Below are positions 16,659 to 25,010 of a stretch of 47,971 nt of DNA, piece after piece; position 1 is the stretch's first letter; every line of letters begins with the position of its first letter. The DNA comes from an uncultured Saprospiraceae bacterium. GTDB taxonomy: Bacteria; Bacteroidota; Bacteroidia; Chitinophagales; Saprospiraceae. The DNA lies in assembly GCA_937959275.1 (NCBI GenBank), contig CALGLU010000073.1:1-47971 (forward strand), written 5' to 3'. The notes under the pieces are model-generated. The model was not told where the DNA came from, ran no database searches, and saw nothing but the letters and a program-made list of their open reading frames with translations. The position numbers and the translations under genes were made by a program.

Positions 16659-16827
16659 CTAGTGCTCTGTCAAGATATAACTGACTAGTGCTTTTGGCGT
16701 ATTTTGCACATGCACGTCGTTACAGAACCGGCCTTGATAGCTAGGCTATCAGACCGAACCTGCGCCTAGTTCATGCACAAACTACCCTCAAATTCAACAA
16801 GTCAATATATACTTGACAGAGCACTAG
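16659..16827 (+). repeat. 169-bp MITE-like element (family B, full copy 1)
   Basis: Perfect 16-bp terminal inverted repeats CTAGTGCTCTGTCAAG occupy 16659-16674 and 16812-16827. The internal sequence, including GGCGTATTTTGCACATGCAC and a hairpin GATAGC-TAG-GCTATC at 16736-16750, is found again in reverse orientation at 35479-35648 with clear high identity. No coding frame is present. The TA inside each terminal CTAG could be a target duplication, as made by IS630/Tc1-type transposases. Confidence 0.85.
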
Positions 16828-16959
16828 GTCAAATTCGCTATGGATTGCAGGTGCAGAAAATCGTTACAGTTCTATTTTTGGTACTTCTATAGGATAATAG
16901 ATTCGACTTATATAAGTTATTGGTAAAATCCTCGTTTACATACTTATCTTTACATTGGT

Positions 16960-18186
16960 ATGAATCGCGAACTCGCATTATTAGAAAAGTTAGAAAAGGA
17001 ACTGAATCTCAAAGAGCTTCAGATCAAGAGTTTATTGACAATCACTCAAGCGATTAATGAAAATGTCAAGGCGGAGGGCTTATTCAATATGTATAAGTCT
17101 TTTTTGAGTTGGGAGATGGGGATTAATAAGATGGGCTTGTTTATACCTGAAAATGATCAGTGGGAGTGTGCAGCTGAAATCAACTTAGACCCTAGCTTGT
17201 CATCTGAAATCATACCATTGCTGAAAGACTATAAGCGATTGCATACGGTCAAAGATGATGAGAATGAAGCTCTGAAGCAGTTTGATATTGTCATTCCGGT
17301 CTTTCATAAAAAAGAGCCAATTGCCTTTTCGGTTATTGGAGGTATTAAGGACAAGGAAGATCTCTATAATAAGATACAGTTCATTACGACGATCACCAAC
17401 ATCATAGCTGTTGCCATTGAAAACAAGCGCTTGTTTAATCAGCAGTTAGAACAGGAGAGCTTGCGTAAGGAAATGGAGGTAGCCAGCAACGTGCAAAAGA
17501 TGCTGATCCCGGATACCTTGCCGACAACAGATCGCTATGAATTAAGTAGTATCTATAGACCTCACTCGAATGTAGGCGGTGATTACTTTGACTATATCAA
17601 ATTTAGCGAGGATCGGTTTGCCTTTTGTGTAGCGGATATCTCTGGGAAGGGAGTTGCGGCAGCACTATTGATGGCTAACTTTCAAGCGATCATTCAAAGC
17701 TTGATTTATCAATACAGGGATTTGGAGACCTTTGTGTTTGCCCTGAACCAATCAGTCATTCGGATTACCAAAAGTGATAAGTTTATTACCTTCTTCGTAG
17801 CGGAAGTCGATTTAGAACAAAGGACCTTAAAATATATCAATGCTGGCCACTATCCGCCAGTTTTGAAGATGGGAAATGAACTCAAAGAATTAGATAAAGG
17901 TTGTACAGTGATCGGAGCATTTGATGATTTGCCAGAAATTGAGGAAGAAACCATTCAATTGACTGATGAATGTATGATCCTTGCTTTTACTGATGGTTTA
18001 GCTGAACTAAGAGATAAGGATGGTGTTTTCTTTGAAGCTGACCGCATCAAAGATTTCGTTGATAAACATGCAGCTAAATCAGCAAATGAATTTAATGATT
18101 GTCTCTTAAAAGAAATTAATAACTTTAAGGGCGAACAAGAATATTCAGATGATATTGCGATTATTACTTGTAAAATAAATAAATAA
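16960..18186 (+). CDS. RsbU/SpoIIE-type PP2C serine phosphatase with N-terminal GAF-like domain
   Basis: This 408-residue protein starts with a coiled coil (residues 1-28). A GAF-like sensory region (about 30-150) follows, then a signalling helix with E-M-E-V-A-S-N-V-Q-K-M-L-I-P. The catalytic PP2C/SpoIIE domain (about 190-405) shows G-G-D-Y-F-D, A-D-I-S-G-K-G, N-A-G-H-Y-P-P, F-T-D-G-L and the final D-D-I-A-I-I. The metal-binding aspartates are all present. Such enzymes dephosphorylate anti-sigma-factor antagonists in partner-switching pathways, but no STAS or kinase partner is encoded nearby. It heads a tight four-gene operon, with 6 nt to the next gene. A weak promoter match, TATCTTTA, lies at 16945-16952. 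Confidence 0.92.
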   Translation: MNRELALLEKLEKELNLKELQIKSLLTITQAINENVKAEGLFNMYKSFLSWEMGINKMGLFIPENDQWECAAEINLDPSLSSEIIPLLKDYKRLHTVKDDENEALKQFDIVIPVFHKKEPIAFSVIGGIKDKEDLYNKIQFITTITNIIAVAIENKRLFNQQLEQESLRKEMEVASNVQKMLIPDTLPTTDRYELSSIYRPHSNVGGDYFDYIKFSEDRFAFCVADISGKGVAAALLMANFQAIIQSLIYQYRDLETFVFALNQSVIRITKSDKFITFFVAEVDLEQRTLKYINAGHYPPVLKMGNELKELDKGCTVIGAFDDLPEIEEETIQLTDECMILAFTDGLAELRDKDGVFFEADRIKDFVDKHAAKSANEFNDCLLKEINNFKGEQEYSDDIAIITCKINK

Positions 18187-18192
18187 CGGTCG

Positions 18193-18888
18193 ATGGCGAA
18201 CAGAGGAAGAAACAATAATGTATCCATAGCTCCAGCAATTGTATTTGCTATTCTTGGTATTGCATCTAATCAACCCTTCTTTTTCATCTTTGCTATGTTT
18301 TTCTTTTTTCGCTTTGTCACAGCCAATAAGGCCAAACAGCAGCAGAATCAAAGAGGTCGTCCTAGACAACAACAGCAAAGACGAGAAGAGCCTAGACGCA
18401 GATCTCAGCCTGAGCCCATTCCCAAAAGAGAATATCGAAATCGATCCAACCCCTTTAAGAAGACAGGTATTCAGAAGTATAAGGAATACGATATGGATGG
18501 CGCCATTGAAGATTTCGTGCAAGGCTTAGCGATTGATTCTAAAGATGTTGCCCTTCACTTTAATATTGCTGCGGCATATTCACTGACAGAGCAAAAAGAC
18601 AAAGCATTTCACCATATCAGTGAGGCGGTTAAACATGGCTTTAAGGATTTTGAAAAAATAAATACTCATGATGATTTGGCCTTTGTGCGGATTCAGCCAG
18701 AGTTTGATGGTTTCAAAGAGAATGGTTATAAAATGGTGACTGAAAAAAGACAAATTCCAGTTCAAGAAGACGAAGTGACAGATGATGTTCTTCTATCGCA
18801 GTTGAATAAACTTGCAGAGATGAGGCGGAAGGGTTTATTATCAAATGATGAATTTGTTTTGGAGAAAGAAAAATTGCTACGGCAGTAG
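18193..18888 (+). CDS. membrane protein with TPR-like and SHOCT segments
   Basis: This 231-residue protein starts with one or two hydrophobic segments (about 9-42). A low-complexity Q/R-rich linker (about 45-85, with R-Q-Q-Q-Q-R-R-E-E) follows. Next is a TPR-like pair of helices (about 92-150), including D-M-D-G-A-I-E-D-F-V-Q-G-L and A-L-H-F-N-I-A-A-A-Y-S-L. The C-terminal about 35 residues match a SHOCT domain (L-N-K-L-A-E-M-R-R-K-G-L-L-S-x-x-E-F). The linker and TPR part probably face the cytoplasm. It lies 6 nt after the phosphatase and 3 nt before the CBS gene, so they are surely co-transcribed. Its function is unknown. Confidence 0.8.
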   Translation: MANRGRNNNVSIAPAIVFAILGIASNQPFFFIFAMFFFFRFVTANKAKQQQNQRGRPRQQQQRREEPRRRSQPEPIPKREYRNRSNPFKKTGIQKYKEYDMDGAIEDFVQGLAIDSKDVALHFNIAAAYSLTEQKDKAFHHISEAVKHGFKDFEKINTHDDLAFVRIQPEFDGFKENGYKMVTEKRQIPVQEDEVTDDVLLSQLNKLAEMRRKGLLSNDEFVLEKEKLLRQ

Positions 18889-18891
18889 ATT

Positions 18892-19551
18892 ATGGTAGCC
18901 TTAAAAATCATATCCCATATATTATCTCCCTTGCGCACATCGGACACTGGAGAAGCGGCACTAACGATGATGAATGTGTATCACGTCAAACATTTGCCAA
19001 TTGTCAATAACGAATCTTTTCTGGGCATCATTTCAGAAGATGATATTCTGGATAATGATATGAACGAACCAATTGGTTCATATAGACTTTCTTTGATTAA
19101 TCCATTTGTGTATGAATCAGATCATCTCTTTGATGTGATGAAGAAAATAGCACAGCATAATTTAACAACGATCCCTGTTATTGATAACCAAGAAAATTAT
19201 GTTGGCTTGATTACTCTAGAAGATGTAGTCAAGTTTTATGCAACCGGTTTTTCATTTAATGAGGCTGGCGGTATTATCGTTCTAGATGTACATCGCAATA
19301 ATTACTCTATGGCAGAGATAGCTAGAATTGTAGAGTCAAGCAATGCACTTGTTATAAGTAGTTTTATTAGTTCGCAACATACCAGTGGAGAATTACTTGT
19401 GTCTCTAAAACTCAATACAAATGAACTCGCTGGGATTTTAAGTGCATTTGAGCGTTTTGATTATAAGGTGCATTCATTTTATTCTGAACGTGATGAATAC
19501 GATAATTTAAAAGAACGCTATGATTCGTTGATGAAATATCTAAGCATTTGA
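18892..19551 (+). CDS. tandem CBS-domain protein
   Basis: The 219-residue cytoplasmic protein has a CBS pair in residues 1-125. The first CBS includes V-K-H-L-P-I-V-N-N-E-S-F-L-G-I-I-S-E-D-D, and the second includes T-T-I-P-V-I-D-N-Q-E-N-Y-V-G-L-I-T-L-E-D-V. The remaining 90 residues look like an ACT-like regulatory fold. CBS pairs usually bind adenine nucleotides. In many Bacteroidota a gene of this type lies close to an Omp85-family outer-membrane gene, as here, where the stop overlaps the next start by 4 nt. The regulatory target is not known. Confidence 0.9.
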   Translation: MVALKIISHILSPLRTSDTGEAALTMMNVYHVKHLPIVNNESFLGIISEDDILDNDMNEPIGSYRLSLINPFVYESDHLFDVMKKIAQHNLTTIPVIDNQENYVGLITLEDVVKFYATGFSFNEAGGIIVLDVHRNNYSMAEIARIVESSNALVISSFISSQHTSGELLVSLKLNTNELAGILSAFERFDYKVHSFYSERDEYDNLKERYDSLMKYLSI

Positions 19552-20969
19552 TGTTTCTGTTTCGTGCTTTTTGCACAATTTTCTTTCACATTTGCCTTAC
19601 TTACTGTTGTCTTCTTCAAGCTCAAACCAATTACGCTATTATTCAATCCGTAGAGTTAGTTGGTAACAAACGAACCAAAGATGCTATAGTCATTAGGGAG
19701 TTAGATCTAGCCGTTGGAGATACACTTTACACCTCAGACATAACAGAGCAATTTCTTGAAAACGAAAAACGAATATTAAGTACTGGCTTATTTACAGACG
19801 TATCCATCAACTTAAAAAAGTGGGATGACCTTGCCAATGAATCTGTGATTGAGATCGTATTACAGGAGAATTGGTATATCTATCCTAATATTATATTTGA
19901 ACTGGCGGACCGTAACTTTAATGTTTGGTGGAACGAACAAGGCAAATCTCTCGATCGTGTCAACTTTGGTTTTCGATTAAATCATATCAATGTCAGTGGC
20001 CGCAGAGATCGATTAAAATTAATTACGCAGTTTGGTTACACAAAAAAGTTCGAAATAGAATATAGTTATCCGTATTTAAATCAAGCGCAGACTCTAGGAA
20101 TCGCCTCTAATATTACATACGCTGAAAATAAAGAAATCGGCTATGTTACAATTGGCAATAAAACTCTATTCCACCAAGAAGAAGACGAGCGTGTCTTGTT
20201 ACGTCGATTCAGGATCAGTACCTGGTTAAATTATAGACCACAGTTATTTGGATACCATATTTTCAAATTAGAGTTTCATAGAAATAGTATTGATGATTTT
20301 GTAGCAACTGACTTGAATCCTGATTATTTTTTAAATAATGACTCTGCACTCCGTTTTTTCAAAGTCGAATATGACTACAGTTACGACCGCCGCGAATTCA
20401 CTTTTTATCCTGAAGGTGGTTATTTACTTGGCTTGAATATTAAAAAAGAAGGACTTGGTATTTTTAAAGAATATAATAACCTGTTATTAGAATTTAGGGG
20501 AGAATACTATTTGCCATATAAATCAAAACTCATATTTGCCAATATTGCAAAAGTAAAAACTAACCTAATCAGAGACAAAGTTGCATTTGCAAACAATACG
20601 GGTCTTGGGTATAATGGTAATGTAGTAAGTGGCTATGAATTGTTTGTGCTTGATGGGACTGACTTTATATTGACTAAATCTTCATTGCGGTGGAAGCTTG
20701 TCGATAAGCTATTTAATTTAAATGAGTTTATGCCCCTTAGGCAATTTAAGTTGATGGATCTAAAAATATATCTAAGTTTTAATACTGACACTGGCTATGT
20801 CAATGAACCAACCTATCGAGAAACCAATGCGTTGAACAATAAATGGATTGTTGGCTATGGTCCTGGATTGGATATCATGTTATTTAACAACTACTTATTT
20901 TCATTTGAATACAGTTTTAATCAGTTAGGACAATCTGGATTGTTTATTAGTAATCGGGTTTCGTTTTAA
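19548..20969 (+). CDS. Omp85/BamA-family outer-membrane protein with one visible POTRA
   Basis: This 473-residue protein has a signal peptide (about 1-26, ending L-L-Q-A-Q). One POTRA domain (about 30-105) opens I-Q-S-V-E-L-V-G-N-K-R-T-K-D-A-I-V-I-R-E-L. A C-terminal beta-barrel (about 115-473) is rich in alternating aromatic strands and ends in S-N-R-V-S-F with a terminal Phe, the outer-membrane signature. It is shorter than BamA (one POTRA instead of five), so it is probably an accessory Omp85 protein rather than the essential BamA. The start codon overlaps the end of the CBS gene, suggesting translational coupling. It is last in the operon beginning at 16960. Confidence 0.87.
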   Translation: MMFLFRAFCTIFFHICLTYCCLLQAQTNYAIIQSVELVGNKRTKDAIVIRELDLAVGDTLYTSDITEQFLENEKRILSTGLFTDVSINLKKWDDLANESVIEIVLQENWYIYPNIIFELADRNFNVWWNEQGKSLDRVNFGFRLNHINVSGRRDRLKLITQFGYTKKFEIEYSYPYLNQAQTLGIASNITYAENKEIGYVTIGNKTLFHQEEDERVLLRRFRISTWLNYRPQLFGYHIFKLEFHRNSIDDFVATDLNPDYFLNNDSALRFFKVEYDYSYDRREFTFYPEGGYLLGLNIKKEGLGIFKEYNNLLLEFRGEYYLPYKSKLIFANIAKVKTNLIRDKVAFANNTGLGYNGNVVSGYELFVLDGTDFILTKSSLRWKLVDKLFNLNEFMPLRQFKLMDLKIYLSFNTDTGYVNEPTYRETNALNNKWIVGYGPGLDIMLFNNYLFSFEYSFNQLGQSGLFISNRVSF

Positions 20970-21010
20970 AAACAAAATAGTTTAGTCAGCTTTTAATTTT
21001 CCTACAAGAT

Positions 21011-22546
21011 CTACCGATTCGATTTTTTCACTGTTGTTCCTGATGGTACAAGAATAGGTGTTATAGGATTGCATTCAATGGGGCATAACTCAGGATCAAC
21101 CATAAACATTGCTGGACATCCATTTTCCGGAGTAACCGCAATATTTACTGCGGCAGGATCTTCACCTAATGCAGCATCTGCGATACTCGGTGGGTCAAGA
21201 ACATCGTTTGGACATGCTGGAGTCAGCGTATAGGTGCATGTATCATCATTCCGAACGACAGTTGGTGCTTGTGCAGGTGGATGTACGGTAACAGTAACAA
21301 CTTGCTCACACATGAGTCCACAAAATATTGTGGTCATTGTAAGGTCAATATCAACTGAAGTACAAGCAGTGGCTCCAGCTAGTACTGGATCAAAGGTATA
21401 GATTTCATCACCTGAATTCGGTATTGCATCTGGATCAGTTGTCACTGCGCCAGTGCCCGTCCAAGTTACTGATGCTTGTGGAGCAGTATAGGTAAAGCTA
21501 ACCCAAGCTAATTCATCCTGGGCATTGCCACCGATAGCGTCAATATATTGTGCTAAATTTCCAAGTATCACATCGCCTTCACAATCCACTAAATCAACAT
21601 CACTACCATCCCAGCCATCGCCAAAATCATCCACAATAAAAACAGTATATGTTGCACCATCCATCAATGGGGCTGAAGAAATGCTATTACCAACAGCGGA
21701 AGGATTTCCCCAATTCCCAACTGTATTAATATTATTCGCCCCGGGTGTACTGCCTTCTATAGAAGCTTCAGAATCTGTGCCAAATAAACCTGTACCAGCA
21801 GGAGGTAAGCCAATCACAGAACCATCATCAAAGGTCCCTAGATAGAGTCCGATACCGTGCTCTCCATCAAAAGAGCCATCTACTGTTTGTACTGCATTGA
21901 TAGGCCTATCTGGAATAGTTACAGTAGTAGTAGCCGGAGCATCTGTAGCACAAAACACATCGCCTGTAGCTATACCTGCCTGTGTATCAACACAGAGGCA
22001 AGAGCCATTATCTACAATAGCACAAGCATCAAAATTAGGATCTCCAATAAGCGTACAACCCATAATTGGTGTAGCATCGCAAGCAAAGGCAGGTAAGGTG
22101 ATGACAAATTCTTCATTGCTGGTTTCGCATGAGTTTGTGACACTGACATCTGGTTCGACATCTAAATTTTCACCTCCATTTTGTATTAAAACACAACCAT
22201 CTTGCGCAGCACAACCATTGACAGATCCATCTTCTGTAATGATTAGATTAAAAAATCCACCATTCCAATCATCACCAAAACTATCATAACCGGTAAATAC
22301 GATCGTATTACCATCTGTCACACAATAAGGTCCCTCGATTGTCGGAGTAGGAGAAGAGGCATACGTACCTGAAGGCTGACATGCAATCACCGTTCCTGTA
22401 GTTTGATCTACTAATTCCCAACCGACTTCGACGCCAAAGCTTGGATGAAAGATTTCGAGGGTGATTTCAGTTTGTCCTGCGGGACATTGTGCAGCAGCAT
22501 AAAAACTGCTCAACACGCAAAAAAAGAGAGTATATATTCGTTTCAT
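21011..22546 (-). CDS. secreted cysteine-rich surface protein, C-terminus probably truncated
   Basis: This 511-residue protein has a signal peptide (about 1-19, ending Y-A-A-A-Q). It is Thr/Gly/Asp-rich and acidic. It contains two segments of the Y-D-S-F-G-D-D-W-N-G-G / V-D-D-F-G-D-G-W-D-G-S type and one C-T-L-I-G-D-P-N-F-D-A-C-A-I-V-D-N-G-S-C module. All are common in very long Saprospiraceae surface proteins. Those proteins usually exceed 1000 residues and end in a T9SS sorting domain. This one stops at T-V-K-K-S-N-R with no sorting domain, so it may be a shortened relic. It lies 1 nt downstream of the small secreted-protein gene and is convergent with the Omp85 gene. Confidence 0.75.
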   Translation of the reverse strand: MKRIYTLFFCVLSSFYAAAQCPAGQTEITLEIFHPSFGVEVGWELVDQTTGTVIACQPSGTYASSPTPTIEGPYCVTDGNTIVFTGYDSFGDDWNGGFFNLIITEDGSVNGCAAQDGCVLIQNGGENLDVEPDVSVTNSCETSNEEFVITLPAFACDATPIMGCTLIGDPNFDACAIVDNGSCLCVDTQAGIATGDVFCATDAPATTTVTIPDRPINAVQTVDGSFDGEHGIGLYLGTFDDGSVIGLPPAGTGLFGTDSEASIEGSTPGANNINTVGNWGNPSAVGNSISSAPLMDGATYTVFIVDDFGDGWDGSDVDLVDCEGDVILGNLAQYIDAIGGNAQDELAWVSFTYTAPQASVTWTGTGAVTTDPDAIPNSGDEIYTFDPVLAGATACTSVDIDLTMTTIFCGLMCEQVVTVTVHPPAQAPTVVRNDDTCTYTLTPACPNDVLDPPSIADAALGEDPAAVNIAVTPENGCPAMFMVDPELCPIECNPITPILVPSGTTVKKSNR

Positions 22547-22547
22547 A

Positions 22548-22916
22548 TTATTGATTCACCAGTGAAAGCAATTGTTGGAAAGGGGTAAGCGTAAGCTTGA
22601 TGCCGCAATATTCTAACAAGGTATATAGCTCTTGATCGTTAAATGGCTTTGTAAACTGTAGGTTAAGACGATTTGTTGTAGGATTCACTGAGGAGGTAAA
22701 CCCTTCTTTATTGTTTACATTATTTTGATTGATTCGGCCGGCTACTGATTGACTTCGATCGATAATGTCTATGTCAACAATCACATTATTGACTTCTGAA
22801 TTGATGACATTAATTTTTTCAACCAGTGCGATATCTTGTGATTGTGCTGTCAGATTAATGGCAAAAAGAATACATGCCAGAATGGCGCAGGAAGATGTAA
22901 ATAAATCTTTATTCAT
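22548..22916 (-). CDS. small secreted hypothetical protein
   Basis: This 122-residue protein has a signal peptide (about 1-25, cleaved after L-T-A-Q). The mature part of about 97 residues has no cysteine-rich, calcium or sorting motif. It is polar with several N-N and D-I-D repeats, and ends in a helix L-T-P-F-Q-Q-L-L-S-L-V-N-Q. I recognise no family. It is encoded directly before the truncated surface protein with a 1-nt gap, so the two form an operon and the small protein may assist or process its partner. That is inference from position only. Confidence 0.65.
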   Translation of the reverse strand: MNKDLFTSSCAILACILFAINLTAQSQDIALVEKINVINSEVNNVIVDIDIIDRSQSVAGRINQNNVNNKEGFTSSVNPTTNRLNLQFTKPFNDQELYTLLEYCGIKLTLTPFQQLLSLVNQ

Positions 22917-23183
22917 AATTAATAATGTTAGGTGTACACTTGATAGATATGCCAGATTGAGAATATCAGAAGTGTATTGTCATCAAGGCACTATAAATAT
23001 ATTTGCAAGATCGAGAACTTGATTCTCATCAAAGTAGATATTAGAAAATAGAGCGGATTTGCAATTTCAAGTTAAGCAATATAGCATTATTCATTCTCCT
23101 TTTAAAATTAAGCCAGAGTTTTGTGATAAGCGATTAATTTCCTTTGGTTAGTGGCATTGATTGACCTACACTTTGTCCTAGTG

Positions 23184-24257
23184 TTACTTTTCTTTCTCCA
23201 ACTCAACCTCTTTCTCTGTAATCCTTGTTTTTATCTTTTCCTTCAATTGTTTTAGTTGCTCTACTTTTGCTGTTAATGATTCTTGCTGGACTGTATCTTC
23301 TTCTGTAAGTATCTGTGCTTCTAGCTCAACTATTTTAGCATCAATCCCTTCAACATTTTCTTTTCTCTTTTCGATGGATTCAGCTTCTTCTGCTTTGTCA
23401 AACATCATATTCTCAGGCGAACCAGTTACATTGACTTGCTTTTCTAGCTTCTCGACTTCTTTTGCTTTAGGTTTTTTAGGGATGAACTCTATCTCATTCA
23501 CTTGTCGCTGACCAACAAATGTTGGAGACATGATTTCGATACCTGCGTTATGGAGTTCATCCAATATCATGGCATTTAATTTTGACCGCCCTGTAAGAAT
23601 GGTTTTGACATCTTTGAGTAAACCATGTACTTTGTAGACAACAGAAAAATCACCAAGCGATGTCACATAAACAAAAGGATCTGTTAAGCCCGCTGCTTTC
23701 GCTGCATCGAGTAAATGCTGCTCCACTTTTATACGCGACACATCATAGCCTAGCGATACTTCGCCAGTAATAAATGTACCAGAAGCGCGCGTCACGCGAA
23801 CCGGATTATTAGCCAAAAATAAATTCGGGAGTGTTGTCAAATCCCGATTCTCCGTTTGTATTTCAGTATGAAAAAGACCTCTTTCTGATATCCTCCCAAA
23901 ATGGTCTCCTACTGTGATGAAATCTCCTGGCTTAAAGTTATTAATGGCACGCATCATAATACCAGCTAAGCCATTACCAATAAAGGTAGCTGAACTCAAA
24001 GCAAACACGGCTGACACAACAATACCAATCAAACTCGTAATTTGCCCTTTGATGCTATCCTCCATCGGTATAGCGAGAATGATAGCAATGATCCCAATCA
24101 AACCAATGGTAAACAAAATAATGGATCTGATCACTGAGCTGTCATTCTTGCCCTGCGCCTGCCTATTCAGTACATAGCGAACACTGATATATAGTACAAA
24201 AAATATAATGGCTGTCACAATGAAGGAAAGCCAGTTGTCCAGAATTGATTCAAACAT
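23184..24257 (-). CDS. MscS-family mechanosensitive ion channel
   Basis: This 357-residue protein has three predicted transmembrane helices (about 10-28, 43-62 and 72-98). The third is the pore-lining helix, with A-L-S-S-A-T-F-I-G-N-G-L-A-G. The MscS beta domain follows (about 105-165), with F-K-P-G-D-F-I-T-V-G and N-L-F-L-A-N-N-P-V-R-V. The alpha/beta part extends to about 240. After about residue 250 comes an unusual Lys/Glu-rich, coiled-coil C-terminal extension of about 100 residues that the core family lacks. Channels of this class open under membrane tension and release solutes during hypo-osmotic shock. It is a single gene with no operon partner. Confidence 0.9.
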   Translation of the reverse strand: MFESILDNWLSFIVTAIIFFVLYISVRYVLNRQAQGKNDSSVIRSIILFTIGLIGIIAIILAIPMEDSIKGQITSLIGIVVSAVFALSSATFIGNGLAGIMMRAINNFKPGDFITVGDHFGRISERGLFHTEIQTENRDLTTLPNLFLANNPVRVTRASGTFITGEVSLGYDVSRIKVEQHLLDAAKAAGLTDPFVYVTSLGDFSVVYKVHGLLKDVKTILTGRSKLNAMILDELHNAGIEIMSPTFVGQRQVNEIEFIPKKPKAKEVEKLEKQVNVTGSPENMMFDKAEEAESIEKRKENVEGIDAKIVELEAQILTEEDTVQQESLTAKVEQLKQLKEKIKTRITEKEVELEKEK

Positions 24258-24385
24258 ATCTCAGCTATTTAAAATATCCCAATTTTTAGTTATTGCGGGA
24301 GGTTACTTTAAGTCTTAATTTTGCATCTATAGTTAAGAACAGTAGTTTTTTCATGCACGTAAAGCCTGGCATTATTTGTCAGGCT

Positions 24386-24853
24386 TTATTCATTAACCCA
24401 AGCCTTAAATTCTTCGAGAATATTACGATCTGGTTCATCTGACAGATAGACTAATTCTCCCTTTTTACTAATGATCTCATATACAGGTATGCTATACAAA
24501 GAATACAATTCCTGTAGTGCATCAAGCTCTTTCCCGCGCACATGTACACCATCAATCGTATGCCTAGTCAGTGCACTTTCCCACTTCTCTTTTGATTTGT
24601 CGATGTTGACATTCAGTAAGACCACGCCCATCTCAGCTAGCTCATCCCGCATCGCCTTATATTTTTTAAAATTGACCAAACACGGTTTACACCAGCTCGC
24701 CCAAAAACTGACATACACAACTTGATTTTGGTAATCAGATAATTGCGCAACCTGGCCGTCTAATGTGGTATACTGAAAATCAGGAGCCACCTGTCCGAAT
24801 GAACGAAGTGAACAATACAAGAATAGTAACAAGTATAAATATCGCCGACCCAT
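24386..24853 (-). CDS. TlpA/ResA-like thioredoxin-fold protein
   Basis: From the ATG at 24853 the protein has 155 residues. I prefer it to an in-frame TTG at 24889, because a good signal peptide follows directly (R-R-Y-L-Y-L-L-L-F-L-Y-C, cleaved after S-F-G). The thioredoxin-like domain opens A-P-D-F-Q-Y-T-T-L-D-G and carries the redox motif W-C-K-P-C in F-W-A-S-W-C-K-P-C. A cis-proline region I-P-V-Y-E-I-I follows. It should act in the periplasm on disulfides, for example in cytochrome c maturation, although no partner is encoded beside it. The stop overlaps an AAAGCCTG/CAGGCTTT inverted repeat (24361-24387) that may help end transcription. Confidence 0.88.
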   Translation of the reverse strand: MGRRYLYLLLFLYCSLRSFGQVAPDFQYTTLDGQVAQLSDYQNQVVYVSFWASWCKPCLVNFKKYKAMRDELAEMGVVLLNVNIDKSKEKWESALTRHTIDGVHVRGKELDALQELYSLYSIPVYEIISKKGELVYLSDEPDRNILEEFKAWVNE

Positions 24854-25010
24854 ACCAAAACTAACGCTACAACAACGCAAAGAATTCAAAAAAATATTAA
24901 GAAGATGTAGTCTGTGGTGTCTTTATGCTACATTCCTGTTGGAATAGACCACACCATAAGTCAGTGCCATCGCAAACCATACCGTTCAATAATTAAGCCT
25001 CGCAATCTTT

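Noticed and set aside
21525-22289. Plus-strand frames opposite the secreted protein at 21011-22546
   Set aside because: They are antisense shadows of a gene with signal peptide and clear motifs, and show no family features.
24361-24387. Rho-independent terminator of the TlpA-like gene
   Set aside because: The 8-bp inverted repeat overlaps the stop and is not followed by a T-run on the minus strand, so I mention it only in the gene entry.
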